A stretch of 7,387 nucleotides of DNA. Origin: JAWLDB01 sp041686915. Its GTDB lineage: Bacteria > Bacillota > UBA994 > UBA5500. Position 1 is the stretch's first letter; the number at the start of each line of letters is the position of its first letter. A model generated the notes under the pieces. That model did not search any database. It worked only from the letters and a program-made list of their open reading frames with translations, and had not been told where the DNA came from. The stretch spans positions 1 through 7,387 of the forward strand of contig JAWLDB010000139.1 of assembly GCA_041686915.1 (NCBI GenBank). The letters run 5' to 3'. A program made the position numbers and the translations under genes. Of this stretch, positions 1-5,851 are shown piece after piece.

Positions 1-68
1 CTATTCTGCACAGTAAGCTGGAATCCTTCGGTAACTGGAATACAGTCGAAGCGGCATGGCAATGTTGA
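1..68 (+). CDS. Possible 3' end of an upstream gene (unidentified)
   Basis: Reading frame 3 is open from the window edge and ends at TGA 66-68, giving a 21-residue tail ending in ESFGNWNTVEAAWQC. Its composition looks protein-like. Frame 1 is also open over this stretch (stop at 79-81), and so is one minus-strand frame, so the short open length proves little. The frame 3 stop lies inside the -35 box of the next gene's promoter, which would be an economical gene end. I do not recognise the protein. The FGNW segment loosely recalls helix-turn-helix or endonuclease-associated repeats, but this is too short to name a family. Treat it as a weak partial-gene call. Confidence 0.25.
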   Translation, partial: ILHSKLESFGNWNTVEAAWQC

Positions 69-94
69 CCACTCCCTATAGCGACTGTTATCAT
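65..94 (+). promoter_or_regulatory. Sigma-A-type promoter with extended -10, for the DUF2161 gene
   Basis: The -35 box is TTGACC (65-70, five of six consensus bases). After an 18-base spacer comes the -10 box TATCAT (89-94, five of six), preceded by TG at 86-87, which makes the extended -10 pattern TGnTATCAT. Transcription would start near 101, leaving a leader of about 23 bases that contains the Shine-Dalgarno site of the GTG at 124. This is the best promoter match I found in the window. Confidence 0.7.
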
Positions 95-107
95 GGCGGT
101 AATAGGT

Positions 108-117
108 GGAGGGAGGT
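108..117 (+). promoter_or_regulatory. Ribosome binding site that fixes the DUF2161 start at 124
   Basis: GGAGGGAGGT lies 6 bases before GTG 124, a near-ideal Shine-Dalgarno arrangement. The earlier in-frame GTG at 106 would overlap this site. It would also lie only a few bases from the predicted transcription start, so 106 is an unlikely start. Confidence 0.75.
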
Positions 118-123
118 GGGGCT

Positions 124-840
124 GTGCCAAAGAAGCGTAAGCTGTACGAGACTGACCTGTATCAGCCCCTGAAAGAGTACCTGGAAGGACTAGGCTTTCT
201 AGTCAGGGGAGAGGTGCAGGGGTGCGACGTAGTAGCCAGTAAGGGTGAAGAGTTGTTAGTTGTCGAGCTCAAGCTGAGCGTGACCACCTCTTTGCTGGTG
301 CAGGCCGTTGATCGCCAGCGCCTGACCGATGTAGTCTACATAGCCGTCCCTAAACCGTCCGGCCGTGAATGGAAAACCAGGTGGCGCGGGTTGCAACACC
401 TGCTCCGCAGGCTCGAGCTAGGGCTAATGCTCGTGTCCTTTAATACCAAACCTCCGACAGTCGAAGTGGTCTTTCCGCCCACTCCTTACGCCCGCAGGAA
501 AGCCAAACGGAGAGCTCAGGCTGTCATTCGGGAAGTTGCCGCCCGCAGCGGTGACTATAACGTCGGCGGGAGCACACGTCGCAAGTTGATGACCGCCTAT
601 CGGGAGAATGCGCTGCAAATTGCCTCCTGCCTCGAAAACGGACCACTATCCACGAAGGCCCTGCGCGAGCTCGGTACTGGAGACAAAACACGCCCCATCC
701 TGGCCGACAACCATTACGGTTGGTTTCGGCGGGTGGAGCGCGGTGTATATGAACTAACCAGCGTAGGGCGCAACGCCCTCGAAGAACACGCCGAGTTGGT
801 GCAGCAACTCCGCGCGGGAATGGTCCAGGGGGACGTATAA
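124..840 (+). CDS. DUF2161 family protein, predicted PD-(D/E)XK-type phosphodiesterase/nuclease fold
   Basis: I recognise this 238-residue protein as the DUF2161 family, described as putative PD-(D/E)XK-type phosphodiesterases. The candidate active site is GCDVVA with Asp35, then VVELKLS with Glu48 and Lys50, preceded by Glu9 and Glu30. This matches the E...D...ExK layout of the nuclease fold. Further family-like segments are DRQRLTDVVYIAVP (about 63-76), RRLELGLMLVSF (95-106), the middle RSGDYNVGGSTRRKLMTAYRENAL (about 141-164) and a C-terminal winged-helix-like part with NHYGWFRRVERGVYELTSVGRNAL (196-219). There is no signal peptide or membrane segment, so it is probably cytoplasmic. The GTG start at 124 is chosen from the Shine-Dalgarno site. 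The gene has its own strong promoter and appears monocistronic. Its last codons and TAA lie inside a long palindrome. The substrate is unknown. A nucleic-acid target is inferred from the fold and the winged-helix-like tail, not shown. Confidence 0.85.
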   Translation: MPKKRKLYETDLYQPLKEYLEGLGFLVRGEVQGCDVVASKGEELLVVELKLSVTTSLLVQAVDRQRLTDVVYIAVPKPSGREWKTRWRGLQHLLRRLELGLMLVSFNTKPPTVEVVFPPTPYARRKAKRRAQAVIREVAARSGDYNVGGSTRRKLMTAYRENALQIASCLENGPLSTKALRELGTGDKTRPILADNHYGWFRRVERGVYELTSVGRNALEEHAELVQQLRAGMVQGDV

Positions 841-876
841 TTTGTCCCACTGGGGTGGGACAAATTATACGTCCCC
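829..876. repeat. Perfect 22-bp palindrome (REP/REPIN-like) between convergent genes
   Basis: Arms 829-850 and 855-876 are perfect reverse complements around the tetraloop TGGG. Each arm is itself a small imperfect palindrome: the right arm reads GGGAC (857-861), nine bases, then GTCCC (871-875). The whole is therefore two inverted copies of a GGGAC-N9-GTCCC unit, the arrangement seen in REPIN-type elements. The left arm contains the TAA (838-840) of the DUF2161 gene. As RNA it would form a very stable hairpin and could block or protect the 3' ends of both convergent transcripts. There is no T-tract, so it is not a classical intrinsic terminator. Membership of a repeat family is inferred from its form; other copies cannot be seen here apart from the related one after glpK. 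Confidence 0.85.
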
Positions 877-880
877 TTGT

Positions 881-895
881 CCCACGTGGCGTGGG
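881..895. repeat. Small hairpin next to the long palindrome
   Basis: CCCACG (881-886) and CGTGGG (890-895) pair perfectly around the loop TGG. The bases just before and into it (TTGTCCCAC, 877-885) repeat the inner part of the long palindrome's left arm (842-850). This looks like an extension or a partial third copy of the same element. It ends 3 bases before the stop codon of the nitroreductase on the other strand. No T-tract follows on either side. Confidence 0.55.
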
Positions 896-898
896 TCC

Positions 899-1471
899 TT
901 ATAGCCAGGTAGTTAGCTCCTGCCAAGGCTTGCGCGGACGTGCAGCCGGTTCTTCACCCTTGTATCCTATAGATACTGCCGCCACCAACTCATCATTCCG
1001 CCCCACAAACGCATTGATCTCCTGCTCAGCGAAGAACACATCGCAGATCCAAAGTGTTCCTAGACCAAGGTCCTCAGCTTGCAACAGCATGTTCTGGATG
1101 GCCGCACCAACTGACTGGGTGTCTACCGAATACCCATAGTGGTTAACTTCGTTGCGGTCGTCAGCCCACTCCCAGTCTGGGTTATATACCAAGATGACTA
1201 CCTGGGACTGGCGCATGCTCTTCATGGTCCACTCTGCACTACCCACCGGCAGACCCATCGCTTTCATCTTCTCCACACCAGTAGCCATAGCACTAATCAG
1301 CTGTTCCTTCTTGTCACCCTGCGCCACAACGAAGTTCCAGGGTTGCCGATTCTTACCCGAGGGCGCTAGCGTAGCCGCCTGCAGAATCTGTTCTATGAGC
1401 TCTGTAGCCACCGGCTTGTCCAGGAACTTACGAATGCTGCGCCGTGCCTCAATAGCTTCTGTCACTTGCAT
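899..1471 (-). CDS. Nitroreductase family protein (FMN-dependent oxidoreductase)
   Basis: This 190-residue protein is a compact nitroreductase-family flavoprotein, which uses FMN and NAD(P)H to reduce nitro compounds, quinones or similar acceptors. Family signatures are the N-terminal ARRSIRKF (9-16) that contacts FMN phosphate, APSGKNRQPWNF (36-47), the helix QSVGAAIQNMLLQAEDLGLGTLWI (119-142) and the late SIGYKGEEP (167-175), followed by the usual RKPW near the C-terminus. There is no ferredoxin-type cysteine cluster and no signal peptide, so it is a cytoplasmic single-domain enzyme. ATG 1471 is chosen because GGAGGTG lies 6 bases upstream; an in-frame start at 1513 has no such site. It converges with the DUF2161 gene and diverges from ymfF, so it is probably transcribed alone. 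The true substrate cannot be told from sequence, and the genes around it do not suggest one. Confidence 0.9.
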   Translation of the reverse strand: MQVTEAIEARRSIRKFLDKPVATELIEQILQAATLAPSGKNRQPWNFVVAQGDKKEQLISAMATGVEKMKAMGLPVGSAEWTMKSMRQSQVVILVYNPDWEWADDRNEVNHYGYSVDTQSVGAAIQNMLLQAEDLGLGTLWICDVFFAEQEINAFVGRNDELVAAVSIGYKGEEPAARPRKPWQELTTWL

Positions 1472-1477
1472 GCAAAG

Positions 1478-1484
1478 CACCTCC
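1478..1484 (-). promoter_or_regulatory. Ribosome binding site fixing the nitroreductase start at 1471
   Basis: On the minus strand GGAGGTG lies 6 bases before ATG 1471. The protein then begins MQVTEAIEARRSIRKF, which is where nitroreductases of this class usually begin. Confidence 0.75.
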
Positions 1485-1501
1485 AAATGTTTCTTATTGC
1501 C

Positions 1502-1507
1502 ATCATA
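1502..1507 (-). promoter_or_regulatory. Candidate -10 box for the nitroreductase gene
   Basis: On the minus strand this reads TATGAT, five of six consensus bases. It would place the transcription start near 1495 and give a leader of about 24 bases containing the Shine-Dalgarno site. The expected -35 region (about 1525-1530, TGGAAG) is a poor match, so an activator or a weak promoter is possible. The call rests mainly on one hexamer and its position. Confidence 0.35.
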
Positions 1508-1684
1508 AACCAATCTGCTTGCGCCTTCCAGAGGTAACTTGTTTGCTAGCGCTACATTGCCTGCCCGAACGAACCAGACTGTAGTCAGAAGGAGAGGAAT
1601 ACATTGGTATTAGGGAGAACTGTAGGGGAAGACTTCTAGCGCAGATACTATATGGTATAGACACTTTAACTGCTGCTTAAGAAA
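1508..1684. other. Divergent intergenic spacer, promoter region of the ymfF operon
   Basis: This is most of the non-coding gap between the divergent nitroreductase and ymfF genes. I see no small gene or structured RNA in it. An AT-rich patch at about 1644-1661 stands out and includes CTATA-TGG-TATAG, a 5-bp inverted repeat at 1648-1660. A -10-like TACTAT (1646-1651, four of six) lies in the patch, but no good -35 box sits at the right distance. The ymfF promoter is probably here, with a leader of roughly 40 bases, but its exact position is uncertain. Confidence 0.3.
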
Positions 1685-1695
1685 GGGAGGAAACT

Positions 1696-2979
1696 ATGAC
1701 AGAGTTTCAGCACCAAAGGGTGTCGGGGATAGACGTCTATCTCAATCCGACGGCCCAGTTTAAGACGAACCTGATTCAGCTGTTCGTAGACCGGCCATTG
1801 GACCGGCAGAACACCTGGTTTGCGTTACTGCCGCACGTACTCAAGCGGGGCAGCGCTGCTTATCCCGAAACAGTTGAACTAGCCAAGCACCTGGAAGACC
1901 TGTATGGTGCCGATCTGCAGGTGGCAACTCACAAGTTCGCCGACCGGCACGTGTTTGAGCTGCAGTTGGAAGTTGCTAATGAGAAGTTCCTTACTCAGGC
2001 AACACCTTTACTGCGGCAAGCTCTCTCCACCTTGGCGGGGCTCTTGCTGAACCCGGCTACTCAAGACGGGTATTTTCGCACCGACTATGTAAATCAGGAG
2101 AAGGATGCGCTTTCCAGGGCTATCGACTCTCTGTTCAACGACAAGGGAGATTACTCTGCCTATCGCTGTATCGAGGAGATGTGCCGCGGCGAAGCCTTCT
2201 CCCTGTCTTACCTCGGCAGTAAAGATGACCTGCCAAAGATTGATGCGGCAGACCTGACCCGGTTCTACGAACTGGTGAAACAAGAGGCTAACTGCCGGTT
2301 GGTGGTGAGCGGTGACCTAACGATGGAAGACCTGATAGCAGCCTGCGAGGGTACTATCTCCTGGCCTAACGCCGGGCAATTCGGTGTCTCCGGCTCGCAG
2401 GTGAAAGCTGCTGGGGAAGTGCACCAGGTATTTGAAGAACAGACAGTAAGTCAAGGTAAGCTCGTGCTAGGCCTGCGTACCGGCGTGGGCTATGCAGATT
2501 CCGACTTCCCGGCGCTGCTCATGTATAACGGCATTCTCGGGGCCTTTGGCCACTCCAAACTCTTTATGAACGTCCGTGAACGTGCCAGCCTGGCTTACTA
2601 CTGCTACTCCAGCCTGGTGCCGGCTAACGCGTTGATGCTGATTGAGGCAGGCATTGCTGTGGAGCAGTATGAGCAGACCATGGCCATCATTGAAGAGCAG
2701 ATGCAGGACATGCGGGAAGGAAAATGGGACGAGTCTGAGTATGAGAAGACTCTGCTTGGCCTATGCGATGCTATCAAAGGGCGGGGAGACCGCCCAGACC
2801 GGCTAGGCTTGCGCCTAGTGGAGAAGCAGGTGGCGGGAACCGACTTACCAGATGATGAGCTGCTCGAGCGGCTACAGGCAGTAACCCCAGAACAAGTGGC
2901 TGCCGTGGCGAAGAAGGTGCAGCTAGATACAGTCTATTTCCTGCATGGCGAAGAAGGGGAGGAAGACAGCGATGAGTAG
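1696..2979 (+). CDS. ymfF: YmfF-like M16 family protein, non-catalytic subunit (EF-P 5-aminopentanol modification-associated)
   Basis: This 427-residue M16 (pitrilysin/insulysin-like) protein lacks the zinc motif HxxEH. The equivalent region reads ALLPHVLKRGSAAYPETVELAKHLEDLYGA (about 43-72), the typical form in YmfF-type partners. The C-terminal half carries LFMNVRERASLAYYCYSS (289-306), the Arg/Tyr-type segment with which the non-catalytic subunit completes the active site of its partner in heterodimeric M16 peptidases. In Bacillus subtilis, ymfF and ymfH are associated with the 5-aminopentanol modification of elongation factor P. Their molecular job there is not clear, so the role here is inferred by family. 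There is no signal peptide. ATG 1696 follows GGGAGG with 5 bases between. The C-terminus is very acidic (GEEGEEDSDE). It overlaps ymfH by 8 bases, pointing to coupled translation and equal subunit amounts. Confidence 0.85.
   Translation: MTEFQHQRVSGIDVYLNPTAQFKTNLIQLFVDRPLDRQNTWFALLPHVLKRGSAAYPETVELAKHLEDLYGADLQVATHKFADRHVFELQLEVANEKFLTQATPLLRQALSTLAGLLLNPATQDGYFRTDYVNQEKDALSRAIDSLFNDKGDYSAYRCIEEMCRGEAFSLSYLGSKDDLPKIDAADLTRFYELVKQEANCRLVVSGDLTMEDLIAACEGTISWPNAGQFGVSGSQVKAAGEVHQVFEEQTVSQGKLVLGLRTGVGYADSDFPALLMYNGILGAFGHSKLFMNVRERASLAYYCYSSLVPANALMLIEAGIAVEQYEQTMAIIEEQMQDMREGKWDESEYEKTLLGLCDAIKGRGDRPDRLGLRLVEKQVAGTDLPDDELLERLQAVTPEQVAAVAKKVQLDTVYFLHGEEGEEDSDE
2956..2962 (+). promoter_or_regulatory. 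Ribosome binding site for ymfH, inside the end of ymfF
   Basis: GGGGAGG lies 9 bases before ATG 2972 and within the ymfF coding sequence. An earlier in-frame ATG at 2945 has this site downstream of it, so it would add nine residues (MAKKGRKTA) that look like an antisense-free read of the Shine-Dalgarno region. The start at 2972 is preferred. Confidence 0.7.
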
Positions 2980-4264
2980 ACGCATAGATTATCCATTGTT
3001 ACAGGAGTCAGCCTATGTGGAGACCCTTCCTTCCGGTTTGACTGTAATTGCTCTGCCGCGCACCGGCTACCAACGCAATTATGCTGTGTTTATGACCCAG
3101 TATGGCTCCAACGATAACGTGTTCGTGGTGCCGGGTCAGGATGGTCCTACCGAGGTGCCCGATCGCATCGCGCATTTCCTTGAGCATCAGCTGTTTGCTA
3201 TGGAAGAGGGTAGCGCAGACCAGAAGTTCGCTGAATGGGGTGCATCCTCGAACGCGTTCACGTCTTGGACCCGCACCGCTTATCTGTTTACTGCCACCAG
3301 CAACTTCCTGGAGGGCCTGCAGTTGTTGGTCGACTTCGTGCAAAACCCGTACTTCACCGTTGCGGGAACTGAGAAAGAAAAGGGCATCATTGAGCAGGAA
3401 ATCCATATGTATGAAGATGACCCAGGTTGGCGGGTGCACCACAACCTGCTGCAGGCCATGTACCATAACCATCCTGTGCGCAGGGACATTGCCGGAACGG
3501 TAGAGTCTACGGGACGCATCACAAAGCAGTTGCTCGACGACTGCTATCGGACTTTCTACCATCCAGCGAATATGGTGCTCGTAGCGACAGGTAACTTCCA
3601 GCCAGAGGATGTCTTCCAGGCTGTAGGTGCACAGCTGCAGCAGCAGGACTACCAGCCTCAAGGCGAGATCAAACGGATTTTCCCGGATGAACCGACAGGC
3701 GTGAAGCAGGCCAGGATTGTGGAAAGGCTGGCGGTCACCAACCCGTTGTTTGCGCTTGGCTTTAAAGATTCACGAGTAGGCCTCAGGGGAGATGACTTGC
3801 ACAAACAGCAGGTCCTGACCGAAGTAGTGCTGCAAGTTGCGGTTGGTAAGAGTAGCGACCTGTACAACCAGCTTTATGCTGACGGCCTGATAGACGAAGA
3901 CTTTGGTGCAGGCTACACGTCATATCCTGACCACGGATATAGCACGCTGCACGGTGAGAGCAAGGATCCTGAAACCCTGTATCGCCGGTTGATAGACGGA
4001 TTGAGTGACCTGCGCGGACGTGGGATAACTGAAGAGCAGCTGGAGCGCGCCCGCAGAGTACTCTACGGAGACTACCTGCAACACTTCAACAGTCTCGAGA
4101 ATGTGGCCAACCAGGTAGCCGATGGCTACTTCGATGGGCTGGATTACCTGACCTATTTGAACGTCTTAAGCTCACTCACACTGGATGATGTTAACCAGCG
4201 GTTGTCCGAGCACTTTGATCCGGCGCAGGCTGCGTTTTCAGAGGTTCTGCCCATAGAGGAGTAG
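2972..4264 (+). CDS. ymfH: YmfH-like M16 family zinc peptidase, catalytic subunit (EF-P 5-aminopentanol modification-associated)
   Basis: This 430-residue M16 peptidase carries the inverted zinc motif HFLEH (His68, Glu71, His72). The third ligand is most likely Glu143 in GIIEQEIHMYEDDP, about 70 residues further on, as in HxxEH-x(69-77)-E. The segment EWGASSNAFTSWTRTAYLF just after the motif is typical of active M16 subunits, and the C-terminal half is the second, structural M16 domain. It probably forms a clamshell heterodimer with YmfF, which lacks the zinc site. In Bacillus subtilis the pair is linked to EF-P 5-aminopentanol modification, though the peptide substrate is not established. 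It is cytoplasmic, with no signal peptide. The start at 2972 is chosen from the Shine-Dalgarno site and gives an 8-base overlap with ymfF. Similar M16 pairs act in bacteriocin maturation (AlbE/AlbF), but no bacteriocin genes are visible here. Confidence 0.88.
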   Translation: MSRRIDYPLLQESAYVETLPSGLTVIALPRTGYQRNYAVFMTQYGSNDNVFVVPGQDGPTEVPDRIAHFLEHQLFAMEEGSADQKFAEWGASSNAFTSWTRTAYLFTATSNFLEGLQLLVDFVQNPYFTVAGTEKEKGIIEQEIHMYEDDPGWRVHHNLLQAMYHNHPVRRDIAGTVESTGRITKQLLDDCYRTFYHPANMVLVATGNFQPEDVFQAVGAQLQQQDYQPQGEIKRIFPDEPTGVKQARIVERLAVTNPLFALGFKDSRVGLRGDDLHKQQVLTEVVLQVAVGKSSDLYNQLYADGLIDEDFGAGYTSYPDHGYSTLHGESKDPETLYRRLIDGLSDLRGRGITEEQLERARRVLYGDYLQHFNSLENVANQVADGYFDGLDYLTYLNVLSSLTLDDVNQRLSEHFDPAQAAFSEVLPIEE

Positions 4265-4285
4265 GCATAAAGGGGGGTATGGGGT

Positions 4286-5776
4286 ATGGAGCAGTATGTT
4301 CTGGCGTTAGACCAGGGGACTACATCCTCTCGGGCTATTCTGTTTGACCAGATGGGGCGACAAGTTGCACAATGCAGCCAGCCGTTAAGGCAGGTTTATC
4401 CACAGCCGGGATGGGTGGAACATAACCCGGTGGAGATCTGGGAAGGGCAGCTCTTGGCAGCCAGGCAAGTGTTGCATGAGGCTGGGGTCAACGCGCAACA
4501 GGTAGCTGCTATCGGCGTGACCAACCAGCGGGAGACAACCGTGGTCTGGGACCGCAATACCGGCTTACCGATTCACAACGCCATCGTCTGGCAGTGTCGT
4601 CGTACTGCTGCCCACTGTGATCAGCTGAAGGCAGCCGGACTAGTGGACACCGTACGTAGCAAGACTGGCCTCGTAATCGATGCCTACTTCTCCGGCACCA
4701 AGCTGAAGTGGCTGCTCGACAATGTACCGGGGGCGAGGGAGCAGGCTGAAGCAGGGGACCTGCTGTTTGGTACAGTCAACAGCTGGTTGATCTGGAAGCT
4801 AACCGGCGGACAGGCGCACGTCACTGATTACTCCAACGCCAGCCGCACCATGCTGTTCGATATCCATCGCTTACAGTGGGATCAGGAACTGCTGCAGCGC
4901 TTGGACATCCCTGAACAGATGTTGCCGCAAGTGGTTGAGTCCAGCAAGGTATATGGGGAAACGTTGGCTGAGCTGTTTGGCTCATCTATTCCTGTGGCAG
5001 GAGCGGCTGGGGACCAACAGGCTGCCTTGTTCGGGCAGGCTTGCTTTGAACCCGGGATGGCCAAGAACACTTACGGCACCGGTTCGTTCCTGCTCATGAA
5101 CACGGGAGATCAGCCAGTCCAGTCAACCAATGGGCTGTTAACGACCATAGCCTGGGGGATAGACGGCAGGGTTGAATACGCCCTGGAAGGCTCGGTCTTC
5201 ATCACCGGCGCCGCAGTGCAGTGGCTCCGGGACGAACTGGGCATCATCAAGTCCGCAGAGGAAACAGAAACCCTGGCTAGTTTGATTCCCGACACCGGTG
5301 GTGTTTATCTGGTGCCCGCGTTTGCCGGCCTCGGCGCCCCGTATTGGGATCAGTGGGCGAGGGGAACGCTGATTGGGCTAACCAGGGGGACTGGCCGGGC
5401 ACATGTTGCACGGGCTACCCTTGAGGCAATTGCCTACCAGAGCCGTGATGTGCTTGACCTAATGAGCAGTGAGTCAGGCACTCCACTTCAGGCGCTGCGC
5501 GTAGACGGCGGAGCCGTGGTCAACAACTTCCTGATGCAGTTCCAATCCGATGTTTTGCGGGTTCCGGTAGATAGGCCCATAGTGCAAGAAACGACATCCC
5601 TGGGCGCAGCTTACCTGGCCGGGCTGGCAGTAGGTTACTGGCAAAGCCGTGAACAGCTTGCGAAGCTCTGGCAGATGGAGCGTCGGTTCGTTCCAAATAT
5701 GCCTGAGGAGCGCCGCTCTCTGCTCTACCGCGGCTGGAAACGTGCCGTCGAACGCTCCCTCTCGTGGGAGGCGTGA
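4286..5776 (+). CDS. glpK: Glycerol kinase
   Basis: This 496-residue FGGY-family kinase phosphorylates glycerol to sn-glycerol 3-phosphate with ATP. It begins LALDQGTTSSRAILFD, the N-terminal phosphate-binding segment. Glycerol-site residues match the Escherichia coli enzyme with a shift of one or two: Arg82-Glu83 (NQRETT), Trp102, Tyr134 (DAYFSGTK) and Asp243 (AGDQQAALFG). The nucleotide-side segments NTYGTGSF (261-268), GLGAPYWD (348-355) and VDGGAVVNNFLMQ (406-418) are present, so it should be active. In HPr-regulated enzymes the phosphorylated His lies in YHFYG; here the aligned part reads AELFG, with Glu229 in place of His. The E. coli allosteric loop GGTR is also absent. AAGGGGGG (4270-4277) lies 8 bases before the ATG. 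It follows ymfH by 21 bases and is probably co-transcribed. No glpF or glpD is in view. The stop TGA lies inside a palindrome. Confidence 0.97.
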   Translation: MEQYVLALDQGTTSSRAILFDQMGRQVAQCSQPLRQVYPQPGWVEHNPVEIWEGQLLAARQVLHEAGVNAQQVAAIGVTNQRETTVVWDRNTGLPIHNAIVWQCRRTAAHCDQLKAAGLVDTVRSKTGLVIDAYFSGTKLKWLLDNVPGAREQAEAGDLLFGTVNSWLIWKLTGGQAHVTDYSNASRTMLFDIHRLQWDQELLQRLDIPEQMLPQVVESSKVYGETLAELFGSSIPVAGAAGDQQAALFGQACFEPGMAKNTYGTGSFLLMNTGDQPVQSTNGLLTTIAWGIDGRVEYALEGSVFITGAAVQWLRDELGIIKSAEETETLASLIPDTGGVYLVPAFAGLGAPYWDQWARGTLIGLTRGTGRAHVARATLEAIAYQSRDVLDLMSSESGTPLQALRVDGGAVVNNFLMQFQSDVLRVPVDRPIVQETTSLGAAYLAGLAVGYWQSREQLAKLWQMERRFVPNMPEERRSLLYRGWKRAVERSLSWEA

Positions 5777-5804
5777 AACGCGGGGACTGTCCCCGTGTTT
5801 CACG
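5772..5804. repeat. GGGGAC/GTCCCC palindrome overlapping the glpK stop codon
   Basis: Arms 5772-5785 and 5791-5804 pair over 14 positions, all Watson-Crick except one G-T pair (5780 with 5796), around the loop ACTGT. It reads CGTGAAAC, then CGGGG at the centre side, mirrored by CCCCGTGTTTCACG. The glpK stop TGA (5774-5776) is made from the left arm. The GGGGAC/GTCCCC core is shared with the palindrome at 829-876, while the outer sequence differs. A stable RNA hairpin is expected, but no T-tract follows (the next bases are AAGCATGCC), so it is not a classical intrinsic terminator. It may protect the 3' end of the glpK message or reduce read-through into the next gene. Confidence 0.8.
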
Positions 5805-5851
5805 AAGCATGCCATTAGACCAAATAAGATAGATAGGGAAGGTGATTTGAC

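Noticed and set aside
1..94. Minus-strand open frame from ATG at 94 running off the left edge
   Set aside because: About 31 codons only, with no Shine-Dalgarno site (the upstream minus-strand sequence is pyrimidine-rich) and no recognisable sequence.
106..123. Longer N-terminus for the DUF2161 protein starting at GTG 106
   Set aside because: The added residues (MEGGGA) are encoded by the Shine-Dalgarno region of the GTG at 124, and the predicted transcription start near 101 leaves no room for a ribosome site.
829..895. Classical intrinsic terminator at the palindrome
   Set aside because: The stem is strong, but neither strand has a T-tract directly after it, so the standard terminator pattern is not met.
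524..1139. Two opposed open frames (850 down to 524, and 855 up to 1139) that both begin MGQIIRP
   Set aside because: The shared beginning is produced by the two arms of the palindrome. The rest of each frame is antisense to a clear gene and low in protein character.
1472..1513. Longer nitroreductase starting at 1513
   Set aside because: The extension carries no family-like sequence, overlaps the good Shine-Dalgarno site and candidate -10 box, and has no ribosome site of its own.
3008..3661. 217-codon minus-strand open frame within ymfH
   Set aside because: It is antisense to a well-supported M16 gene, is rich in unlikely composition and has no family match. It is a shadow of the real reading frame.
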